Below, piece by piece: positions 1 through 6,949 of a stretch of 8,401 nucleotides of DNA. A program made the position numbers and the translations under genes. A model generated the notes under the pieces. It was not told the DNA's origin, did not search any database, and saw only the letters and a program-made list of their open reading frames with translations. Source of the DNA: JBIICS01 sp044238735 (GTDB taxonomy: Bacteria > Bacteroidota > Bacteroidia > UBA4408). How positions within the stretch are numbered: the first letter of the stretch is position 1; each line of letters starts with the position of its first letter. Location: NCBI GenBank assembly GCA_044238735.1, contig JBIICS010000123.1:1-8401 (forward strand). Direction: 5' to 3'.

Positions 1-1
1 C

Positions 2-691
2 GTTTACTTAAAGATTCATAGTTTCGACAGTTTTATTAAACATATGAAAACCGAAAAAAGAATCTTCAATTATTTAGCTGAAAATAATACGCGTAATTTA
101 ATAATAGATGTAAGGGATAATCCGGGTGGTAACTATATGTTAGCCGGCTTTTTAATTGAGTACATTGCGGATAAACCTTTTTATCTGGTAGATTCCAGCA
201 TAATCATAAAGAAAAATAAAATTGAACTCGATAAGAAATTAATAAAACAATATACTAGATATCGATTTGGCTTAACTAAAGATGAAAAGCGAAATATTTA
301 TTTTTTAAAAACATACAAATTTAAACCTAGAAAAAAACACAACTATAATGGTAAAGTTGTATTACTTATAAATGCTCAAAGTATGTCTACCGCTTCTATT
401 CTGGCTGGGTATTTTAAAAACAATGGAAATGCTGTTATAATTGGCGAGGAAACCGGAAATAATTACTGTGCATTTTGTGCCGGCGGTAAAATAATGTTCG
501 AATTACCCAACTCCCGTATGAGGGCGCAAATACCCCTAAACCTTCTTTATATGGAGGTAAATGAAAAAAACAATTCGTGCAAAAATGGTGTTATACCCGA
601 TGTTGAAATACTTGAAAGTATAAACGATAGAATTAATAACAGAGATATTCAATTGCTTAAGGCCATTGAAACCATAAAAAGTTTAAAATAG
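2..691 (+). CDS. S41-family (tail-specific/tricorn-like) serine peptidase, C-terminal part; 5' end outside the window
   Basis: The reading frame is open to the left edge. The codons before the first ATG (position 44) read VYLKIHSFDSFIKH, which resembles the conserved strand preceding the S41 catalytic core, so the ATG at 44 is very likely internal and the gene is truncated by the window. Numbering from that Met, LIIDVRDNPGG (residues 19-29) is the S41 'IDxRxNxGG' motif. VVLLINAQSMSTAS (105-118) carries the probable nucleophile Ser115, and IIGEETG (132-138) is the conserved 'GExTxG' segment. The residue 25 after Ser115 is Asn, not the Lys of the Ser/Lys dyad in CtpA-type processing proteases, which suggests the other S41 branch (tricorn-like or retinol-binding-like); this is inference. 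S41 enzymes cleave peptide bonds, usually in the periplasm or envelope. The signal peptide and any PDZ domain would lie upstream. The stop overlaps the start of recF by one base, so the two are probably co-transcribed; no functional link is known to me. Confidence 0.85.
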   Translation, partial: VYLKIHSFDSFIKHMKTEKRIFNYLAENNTRNLIIDVRDNPGGNYMLAGFLIEYIADKPFYLVDSSIIIKKNKIELDKKLIKQYTRYRFGLTKDEKRNIYFLKTYKFKPRKKHNYNGKVVLLINAQSMSTASILAGYFKNNGNAVIIGEETGNNYCAFCAGGKIMFELPNSRMRAQIPLNLLYMEVNEKNNSCKNGVIPDVEILESINDRINNRDIQLLKAIETIKSLK

Positions 692-1791
692 TGAATACAC
701 TTTCAGTTCTTAATCTTTCTCTTTTTAAATTTAAAAATTATAACGATTTTTATATTGACTTTTCCATTGGAGCTAATTGTTTGGTGGGCTCAAATGGGGT
801 TGGAAAAACAACCGTTTTGGATGCCATCCATTACTTATCACTTTGTAAAAGTTACTTCAACCCGATAGATTCTCAAAACATCAAACACCACGAACAGTTT
901 TTCATTATCCAGTCACAGGTTATTCGCAATAATGAAACAAACAACTTTGTGGTTTCGGTTAAAAAAGGTCAGAAGAAAATAATAAAGTGCAATCAAAAAG
1001 AGTACGAAAAATTAAGTGATCATATAGGACTTTTTCCTTTGGTGATGATAAGCCCAACCGATAGCTATCTGATAACAGAAGGGAGTGAGGAACGAAGAAG
1101 ATTTATAGACAGTATTATATCCCAATACGATAAAAATTATCTGGAAAAATTAATTTTATACAACAAAGTACTAGCGCAACGTAACGCTCTTTTAAAAAAT
1201 TTCTTCGAACAAAAATTATTTGATCTCGAAACCTTAGAAGTCTGGAATCAACAATTGGTTCCTTATGGTAATTATATTTATGAGAAAAGGATTGAATTTT
1301 TAAACAAGTTCTTACCCATCTTCAATCACTACTACCAATTTATTTCCAATCGAAACGAAGAGGTAAGCATTACCTACGAATCTCAATTAAATAACCAACG
1401 TTTTGAAGATATACTCAGCCTTAATACACAACGCGACAAATCTGCTCAGTATACTACAACCGGAATACACAAAGATGATTTAACTTTTATTATACAAGAA
1501 TATCCGCTTCGTAAATTTGGCTCCCAAGGTCAGCAAAAAACTTTTTTATTGGCCCTAAAACTAGCGCAATTTGATTTCTTAAAAGAAAAAACCAAAACAA
1601 TTCCACTTTTATTACTGGATGATATTTATGAAAAATTAGATGAAAACAGAGTAACCCGTTTAATGGAACTGGTGAGTAACAATCATTTCGGTCAAATTTT
1701 CATAACCGATACTCATAAAGAACGAATTGAGAATGTTTTTTCTAAAATAAATGTGCCGTTAAATATTATTGAAATAAATAAAACAACTTAA
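691..1791 (+). CDS. recF: DNA replication/repair protein RecF
   Basis: RecF is a cytoplasmic SMC-like ATPase that binds DNA at single-strand gaps and, with RecO and RecR, loads RecA onto SSB-coated DNA. The 366-residue length is normal for the family. Walker A is GSNGVGKTT (residues 33-41). The RecF-typical GSEERRRFID lies at 131-140 and TGIHKDDL at 257-264 (the 'GxHxDD' element). The ABC signature is FGSQGQQKT (276-284), Walker B is LLLLDD (306-311) and the D-loop is KLDENR (315-320). All ATPase elements appear intact. The GTG start at 691 is chosen because an in-frame TGA lies at 667-669, no ATG occurs between them, and the next ATG would remove Walker A. There is no Shine-Dalgarno sequence; the TAGTG overlap with the upstream peptidase gene suggests translational coupling. 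In many Bacteroidota recF is followed by a small DUF721 gene, but none is seen here. Confidence 0.96.
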   Translation: MNTLSVLNLSLFKFKNYNDFYIDFSIGANCLVGSNGVGKTTVLDAIHYLSLCKSYFNPIDSQNIKHHEQFFIIQSQVIRNNETNNFVVSVKKGQKKIIKCNQKEYEKLSDHIGLFPLVMISPTDSYLITEGSEERRRFIDSIISQYDKNYLEKLILYNKVLAQRNALLKNFFEQKLFDLETLEVWNQQLVPYGNYIYEKRIEFLNKFLPIFNHYYQFISNRNEEVSITYESQLNNQRFEDILSLNTQRDKSAQYTTTGIHKDDLTFIIQEYPLRKFGSQGQQKTFLLALKLAQFDFLKEKTKTIPLLLLDDIYEKLDENRVTRLMELVSNNHFGQIFITDTHKERIENVFSKINVPLNIIEINKTT

Positions 1792-1948
1792 GATGAAATA
1801 ATAAGAAGACCTGATTACCAATTAAAATGGGGGCCAGCCCTATCTTTTTTAACATAAGTACTTTCTATTTTTAATCGATAATATTTACATATACAAATTA
1901 AACTTAATTAATTATAAATCAAATAGTTGCATAAATAAAACAAATCTA
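1792..1948. other. Intergenic gap between recF and the secreted-protein operon
   Basis: This 157-bp AT-rich gap separates the recF unit from the three-gene operon, so any operon promoter should lie here. The nearest match to the Bacteroidota -7 element (TAnnTTTG) is TATTTTTA at 1866-1873, with T-rich sequence about 17-20 bases upstream in place of the -33 TTTG. The last base of the -7 box and the -33 box both deviate, so this is only a guess. Continuing past the recF stop, the frame stays open for about 21 codons to a TAA at 1855-1857, with no start codon and no recognisable product. Confidence 0.5.
1829..1850 (+). terminator. Weak candidate intrinsic terminator after recF
   Basis: A short GC-rich stretch can fold as GGG (1831-1833) with CCC (1838-1840) around a CCAG loop. 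One further G-U pair is possible (1830/1841). It is followed by a T run at 1845-1850. The position, 38 bases after the recF stop, suits a terminator, but a 3-4 bp stem is weak and the call is tentative. Confidence 0.25.
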
Positions 1949-2011
1949 ATGAAGAAATTAAACCCTATAATCAGTTGCTTTCTTGTTTTATTTTCTCTTA
2001 CGGCATTGGCC
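1949..2011 (+). other. Signal peptide of the large secreted protein
   Basis: Residues 1-21 have a Lys-Lys N-region, a hydrophobic core (IISCFLVLFSLTALA) and an A-x-A cleavage site before Asn22. The Cys at residue 10 sits in mid-core rather than at a lipobox, so a Sec type I signal is preferred over a lipoprotein signal. This supports the ATG at 1949 as the true start. Confidence 0.85.
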
Positions 2012-5000
2012 AACAGTGAAAAGTTAAAGATTCCGTATCAAAAACCCAAATCGTTTATAGAAAATAAAGGTCAATTTGATTACGCCCAGGAATATGGTTT
2101 TGGTGATCATATAGATTATGCAATGGACCACGGAAATACTCAAATACTTTTTTCTAAAAAGGGTTTAATCTTTTTATTCCGCGAACCCTATAAAAAGGAA
2201 ATTAACAAAAAAGAATTGGAGCGAGAGAATGAAAAAAGAAGAAAGGGAAAATTAAGTCACGAAGAATGGGAAAGGCTTGAAAAAGCGGAAAGGATGCACA
2301 ATTTAAATAAAGATGTAGTTAAAATGCAGTGGTCTGGCGCGAACAAAGAGGTGGAGATTATTGCAGAAGAAAGAACCAGTGATTATCACAGTTATTCTTT
2401 CAAAACCGGTGAAGGTTTTAAAAACATCTCCAATATTAATGCCTACAAAAAAATTATTTACAAGAACCTATACCCCGGCATTGATGCAGAATATTCTGTT
2501 CATCCGGTAAGTGGGATTAAGTATTCGTTCATAGTTCATCCAGGCGCTGATATTTCAAAGATAAATATGAAATATTCAGACACCAAGAATCTTAATTTGG
2601 ATGAAAAAGGGGAAATGCATATTCAAACTTTCTTTGGAGACATTATCGATCATGCTCCTCTTACTTATTATGCCGATAATAAAAATACAACTATTAAGAG
2701 TTCTTATATTCTAAAAGGAAAACATGTAACATTTAATACAGAAAATTATAACTCTGGTAAAACTATAATTATTGATCCTTGGACACAAACTCCTAATTTC
2801 CCCAGCACCAACTGGGATTGTGTTTGGGAATGCGAGAGAGACGGTAGCGGTAATTATTATATAATTGGAGGCACCTCTCCAATGCAACTTTTAAAGTACA
2901 ATAACGGTGGAACACTTCAATGGACTTATAATACTCCATATGACACCTCCTCGTGGTTAGGTACTTTTGCTACAGACCTTGCGGGAAACAGTTATGTAAC
3001 CCAAGGTTCAACAGCCGAAATTGTAAAAGTAAATCCGAGTGGATCTGTTGTTTGGAATAATAACAACCCTGGTGGCTTATTCTCCAGCACTGAATTCTGG
3101 AACATAACCTTTAACTGTGATCAAACAAAATTAGTAATTGCAGGTACTGGTGGACAAGGTTTCCCAATTCCCAATTTAAAAGCTGTTATTTATGAGATAG
3201 ATGTGAATACCGGCAATGTAGTTTCCTCTAAGTTTGTTGCTCAAGGGAGTACAACTGGTTTTCCGCCTACTATTCAGGAGGTTCGATCAATCTGTTCATC
3301 TAAAAATGCTAAATATTATTGGCTAACGCAAGATACCATCGGTTTTATCAATCAGAACTTAGGAGCATGTGGTGGCAATACTCTTTTAAAAATTGACAAT
3401 TCCTACGACTTAGGATATAAATGCGAAAATTATAGATATGATAACAGTGGTATTATGGCGATAAGGGCCACCAATAATTTCTTGTATACTCAAAATGGTT
3501 CTAAAATACATAAACGTTCATTAGCAACAACAGCCATCATTTCCAGTGCAAATATCCCGGGTGGTGGTCAAACAAGCAGTTTAGGTAAATTCTCTGTAAG
3601 AAATAGTGGAATTGATGTTGATACATGCGGATTTATTTACGTAGGATCTACTAATGGTGTTATTAAATATGACGAAAACCTAAATATTGTTAGTCAGGTA
3701 AGTACTTCTTTTGTGGTGTACGATGTTCATGTTGGTTCTAACGGTGAAGTTATTGCCTGCGGATCTACCGGGGATGCAAACAGTAACAGTAGAACTGGTT
3801 ATGTTCAAGTATTTAATATGAGTGCTTGTAATCCTAAAGCCATGATTTGTTGTGATGCTTCAATTTGTCCTGTACCTTCTAAATGTTTAAATGATGCGCC
3901 GGTAACGTTAGTTCCCAATCAAACCGGTGGAACTTTCAGTGGCCCGGGTGTTAGTGGTAATACGTTTAACCCTGCAACCGCTGGGGTTGGAACCCACAGT
4001 ATTGTTTATAGTTTAGCTTGCGGTTCTGATACTATCAAAATAACGGTAAGCGCGTGTGCAAGTTTAACTGTTTGTAAAAACACCAATGGTACTTTAACCG
4101 TTAGTGGAGGAACTGGTCCTTATACCTGGGAACAATTAAATCCTGCCGGCACAACACAAGTTACCAACCAGGCTACCTGTCAGCAATGTGGTGGAAACTG
4201 GACTTTCGGGCAATGTTTAGGCGGAGTTTTCCCTATTACACAATGTAATACACCGGCAACATGGACAAATTTTGGAACAGGAACCACCGTGACACCTTCA
4301 GGTGTTTACCCAATTAGAGTTACTGATAGTCAGGGCGGCACTCAAACATACAATAACGCCGCAAGTATCCCTGCCTGCTCCAGCTGTCCTGCCATTACTA
4401 CCACCACCAGTAACGTAACTGCTGTTCAATGTAATGGACAAAGCAACGGAAGTTTTAGTGTTTCGGCTAGTGGTGGAACTGGACCCTACGATTATTCAAT
4501 TGCATTGGGCGCTACCATTATAAATACCCTTACTAACGTTACCGGAACTCAAAATATCAACGGTTTAGCGGCTGGCACTTATACGATTACTACTACAGAC
4601 GCAAATAATTGTACAGGAACACAAACCGTTACCATTACCCAACCGGGTCCTTTGGTTGTTAGTGTAGATCCTCCAACAGGAAGTATTTGCAATGGAAATA
4701 CTGCAACATTAACAGCAAGTGGTGCTACCAATTATAGCTGGAGCCCATCGGGTGGATTAAGTGCAACAACCGGAAGTAGTGTAACTGCTAATCCAGGTTC
4801 AACCACAACCTACACTGTTACGGGTACAAGTGGAACTTGTTCTGATACTGCCACAGTAACCATAAGTGTTGGAAGTATTATAACTCAAATAAGCCCTTCC
4901 TCAACCACTATATGCCCAGGAAGTAATGTTACATTAACGGCAAGTGGAGCAAGTAATTATAGTTGGAGTCCTTCTACCGGATTAAGTTCAACCAATACTG

Positions 5001-6949
5001 CAACTGTTACCGCATCACCATCTTCCACTACAACATACACTGTTGCAGGCTCAACGGGCACATGTGTGGATACATCATTCGTTACTATAACAGTATCTCA
5101 AACAAATGTAACGGTAAATGCCACCAATACGAGTATTTGTAATGGAAATACTACTTCTTTAAGTGCTAATGGTGCCTCTAGCTATACCTGGTCGCCTGCT
5201 ACCGGATTAAGTTCAACAACTGGTTCTACCGTAACAGCAGCTCCATCCACTAACACCAATTATACAGTTATAGGTGTAGACGGAAATTGCAGTGATACCG
5301 CGTTTATTCTAATTACAGTTAACAGTGTTAATGCCAGCATAACTTCAATTACACCCACCAGTTGCGGCGGATCAACAGGTTCTGCAACAGTAACTGCCAA
5401 TGGTGGAAATGGCATTTATACTTATAGCTGGAGTCCTTCGGGTGGAAATAGCGCAACAGCCGGTAATTTAAGTCAAGGTACTTACATTGTTACAGTTACT
5501 TCTGGAACTTGTTCGGATACTGCTATTGCTCAAATAATTTCTTCAAATGGTCCCAATTTAACCCTTGTCAATAAAACTGATATACTTTGCAACGGCCAGT
5601 CTACCGGAAGTGCCAGTGTATCAGCAACAGGCGGAACGGGATTATACTCGTACACCTGGAACCCTAATGTAAGCTCGACTTCAAGTGCTAGTAATTTACC
5701 TGCCGGTAATTATATTGTTACAGTAACAGCCGGTGGCTGTTCGGACACCGTTATGTTCTCGATCAATCAACCAGCCAATCCATTAAATATAAGTACGTCC
5801 AATACCCCTTCAGGGTGTGGAGCTCCAAACGGAACTGCAACTGCAAACGTATCCGGTGGAACCACTCCATACACCTATTCATGGAGTAACGGTGGACAAA
5901 CATCGAGTATTTCCAATTTAAGTGCAGGATCGTATACTGTTAATGTAACCGATGCTAATGGTTGTTCCAAAAATGCTACCATAATTGTAACAGGTTCGTC
6001 CACCTTAAGTGCGAGTATAACCGGAAATAATCAAGTTTGTTCAGGAACAGGTACAAGTTTAACGGTGAATGCTCCCGGGGCTACTAATTACACATGGAAC
6101 ACTACTCCGCCTCAATTTACAAGCAGTATTAATGTTAATCCAACCAGTACAACTACCTATTCAGTAAACGTTAACGATGGAGGAACTTGTATAGGATCAG
6201 CAACCTTTACAGTAAGTATTGCATCTGCTCCAACAGTTTTAATTTCAGGAGACACTATTATCTGCCGAGGTGAGAGCACTACACTTACAGCATCTTCAGC
6301 AGCAAATTACACCTGGAAACCAACAAACGATGTAACACAATCCATTAGCGTTAGTCCATTAAACACTACCACTTATTATGTATACATAACAAACAATAAT
6401 CCTTCGGGGTGTAATGCTGCCGTTGATTCTGTGGTTGTGTATGTAGGGGGAACAGGAGGCAATATCTCAGCGGGACCAGATCAAACGATCACCTTAGGAC
6501 AATCAGCTACTCTTACTGCAAGTGGAAGTACTAATCCGTATAGCTGGAGTACAGGCGAAATGGGTGCTACTATATCTGTAACACCTACTGATACAACCGT
6601 ATATTGGGTAACGAGTAAAGATCAATTTGGATGTTTTTCAAGAGACTCAGTAGTTATTAACGTAGAAATAATATGTGGTGAAGTATTTGTACCCAACGCT
6701 TTTTCTCCAAACGGCGATAACAATAATGACTTCTTAAAAGTATACGGAAATTGTATATCAACTCTTAATTGGGCGGTATACGATCGCTGGGGAGCAAAGG
6801 TATTTGAATCTACAAACCCCGCTCAAACTTGGGATGGAACCTATAAAGACAAAGAAATTAACACCGGAGTTTATGTTTACAAACTAGAGGCTACTTTACT
6901 GAACGGAACAAACGTTTCTAAAAACGGAAACATAACACTAACGAAATAA
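1949..6949 (+). CDS. Very large secreted multidomain protein with SprB/Ig-like repeats and a T9SS type B sorting domain (putative surface adhesin)
   Basis: This 1666-residue protein has a signal peptide (residues 1-21, cleavage probably ALA|NS). A DUF7948-like domain follows (about 36-279: FIENKGQFDY near the start, YSFIVHPGADI within, IIIDPWT at the end), with a Lys/Glu-rich insert at about 79-121. Residues 285-626 contain recurring DxxGNxY and 'KYNxxGxLxW' units, as in a beta-propeller. A Cys cluster (C627, C634, C635, C640, C646) leads into a GGTFSGPGVSG-type Ig-like domain (about 646-703) and a Cys-rich SprB-like domain (about 704-815). Then come one SprB repeat, three Ig-like modules, three SprB repeats and three Ig-like modules. 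The C-terminal 88 residues (1579-1666) are a type B sorting domain starting VFVPNAFSPNGD. The expected fate is Sec export, then T9SS transport to the cell surface or medium. Adhesion, as for SprB, is inferred; no enzymatic motif is visible. It is followed, with a 1-bp overlap, by a PorP/SprF gene, as expected for type B cargo. The start ATG has A-rich sequence upstream and no Shine-Dalgarno. Confidence 0.9.
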   Translation: MKKLNPIISCFLVLFSLTALANSEKLKIPYQKPKSFIENKGQFDYAQEYGFGDHIDYAMDHGNTQILFSKKGLIFLFREPYKKEINKKELERENEKRRKGKLSHEEWERLEKAERMHNLNKDVVKMQWSGANKEVEIIAEERTSDYHSYSFKTGEGFKNISNINAYKKIIYKNLYPGIDAEYSVHPVSGIKYSFIVHPGADISKINMKYSDTKNLNLDEKGEMHIQTFFGDIIDHAPLTYYADNKNTTIKSSYILKGKHVTFNTENYNSGKTIIIDPWTQTPNFPSTNWDCVWECERDGSGNYYIIGGTSPMQLLKYNNGGTLQWTYNTPYDTSSWLGTFATDLAGNSYVTQGSTAEIVKVNPSGSVVWNNNNPGGLFSSTEFWNITFNCDQTKLVIAGTGGQGFPIPNLKAVIYEIDVNTGNVVSSKFVAQGSTTGFPPTIQEVRSICSSKNAKYYWLTQDTIGFINQNLGACGGNTLLKIDNSYDLGYKCENYRYDNSGIMAIRATNNFLYTQNGSKIHKRSLATTAIISSANIPGGGQTSSLGKFSVRNSGIDVDTCGFIYVGSTNGVIKYDENLNIVSQVSTSFVVYDVHVGSNGEVIACGSTGDANSNSRTGYVQVFNMSACNPKAMICCDASICPVPSKCLNDAPVTLVPNQTGGTFSGPGVSGNTFNPATAGVGTHSIVYSLACGSDTIKITVSACASLTVCKNTNGTLTVSGGTGPYTWEQLNPAGTTQVTNQATCQQCGGNWTFGQCLGGVFPITQCNTPATWTNFGTGTTVTPSGVYPIRVTDSQGGTQTYNNAASIPACSSCPAITTTTSNVTAVQCNGQSNGSFSVSASGGTGPYDYSIALGATIINTLTNVTGTQNINGLAAGTYTITTTDANNCTGTQTVTITQPGPLVVSVDPPTGSICNGNTATLTASGATNYSWSPSGGLSATTGSSVTANPGSTTTYTVTGTSGTCSDTATVTISVGSIITQISPSSTTICPGSNVTLTASGASNYSWSPSTGLSSTNTATVTASPSSTTTYTVAGSTGTCVDTSFVTITVSQTNVTVNATNTSICNGNTTSLSANGASSYTWSPATGLSSTTGSTVTAAPSTNTNYTVIGVDGNCSDTAFILITVNSVNASITSITPTSCGGSTGSATVTANGGNGIYTYSWSPSGGNSATAGNLSQGTYIVTVTSGTCSDTAIAQIISSNGPNLTLVNKTDILCNGQSTGSASVSATGGTGLYSYTWNPNVSSTSSASNLPAGNYIVTVTAGGCSDTVMFSINQPANPLNISTSNTPSGCGAPNGTATANVSGGTTPYTYSWSNGGQTSSISNLSAGSYTVNVTDANGCSKNATIIVTGSSTLSASITGNNQVCSGTGTSLTVNAPGATNYTWNTTPPQFTSSINVNPTSTTTYSVNVNDGGTCIGSATFTVSIASAPTVLISGDTIICRGESTTLTASSAANYTWKPTNDVTQSISVSPLNTTTYYVYITNNNPSGCNAAVDSVVVYVGGTGGNISAGPDQTITLGQSATLTASGSTNPYSWSTGEMGATISVTPTDTTVYWVTSKDQFGCFSRDSVVINVEIICGEVFVPNAFSPNGDNNNDFLKVYGNCISTLNWAVYDRWGAKVFESTNPAQTWDGTYKDKEINTGVYVYKLEATLLNGTNVSKNGNITLTK
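4049..4408 (+). other. Cys-rich SprB-like domain inside the large secreted protein
   Basis: Residues about 701-820 begin like an SprB repeat (GTLTVSGGTGPYTWEQL). In mid-domain they carry a Cys cluster C744-x2-C747-x8-C756-x9-C766, then TGTTVTPSGVYPIRVTDSQGG and a closing CSSC (PACSSCP). The four spaced Cys could form disulfides or, less likely in a secreted protein, bind metal. I cannot name a family for this domain with confidence. Confidence 0.5.
4409..6661 (+). repeat. Tandem array of roughly 75-residue SprB and Ig-like modules
   Basis: Ten beta-sandwich-like modules follow one another in frame. SprB-type units (CNGQSxGS...GGTGxYxY...GxYxVTVT...C) start near residues 822, 1133, 1208 and 1284. 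Ig-like units (ICxGxxxTLTASGAxNYxWSP...SSTTTYTVxGxxGxCxDT) start near 908, 983, 1058, 1358 and 1433. A last Ig-like unit, near 1505, has Leu in place of the first Cys. First-Cys codons lie at 4430, 4688, 4913, 5138, 5363, 5588, 5816, 6038 and 6263; after the first interval of 86 codons, spacing is 74-76 codons. DNA similarity is strongest between 4682-4702 and 5132-5152 (20 of 21 bases identical). The modules probably form a rigid extended stalk; this is inferred from family knowledge. Confidence 0.85.
6683..6946 (+). other. T9SS type B C-terminal sorting domain (gliding motility-associated C-terminal domain)
   Basis: Residues 1579-1666 begin with FVPNAFSPNGDNNNDFL and continue with AVYDRWGAKVFES, WDGTYKDKEINTGVYVYKL and a terminal NGNITLTK. 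This is the full conserved series of the type B sorting domain (TIGR04131-like), about 88 residues at the extreme C-terminus. It directs passage through the T9SS outer-membrane translocon. Type B domains usually need a PorP/SprF-family partner, and such a gene lies immediately downstream. Confidence 0.95.

Noticed and set aside
1792..1857. Open frame continuing past the recF stop (about 21 codons, ending at a TAA)
   Set aside because: There is no start codon and no readthrough signal, RecF already has its full family length, and an open run this short is expected by chance.
1845..1873. Possible Bacteroidota promoter (T-rich -33 region, TATTTTTA as -7)
   Set aside because: Neither box matches TTTG / TAnnTTTG fully, and in such AT-rich DNA near matches are common; too weak to list as a promoter.
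4178..4246. Resemblance of CQQCGGNWTFGQC to a fungal-type cellulose-binding module (CBM1)
   Set aside because: The Cys spacing and aromatic pattern do not fit CBM1, and the segment sits inside an SprB-like module; the likeness is superficial.
4409..6661. Regular repeats considered as a CRISPR array or non-coding satellite
   Set aside because: The period is about 225 bases, fully in frame, and conserved at protein rather than DNA level; these are coding domain repeats.
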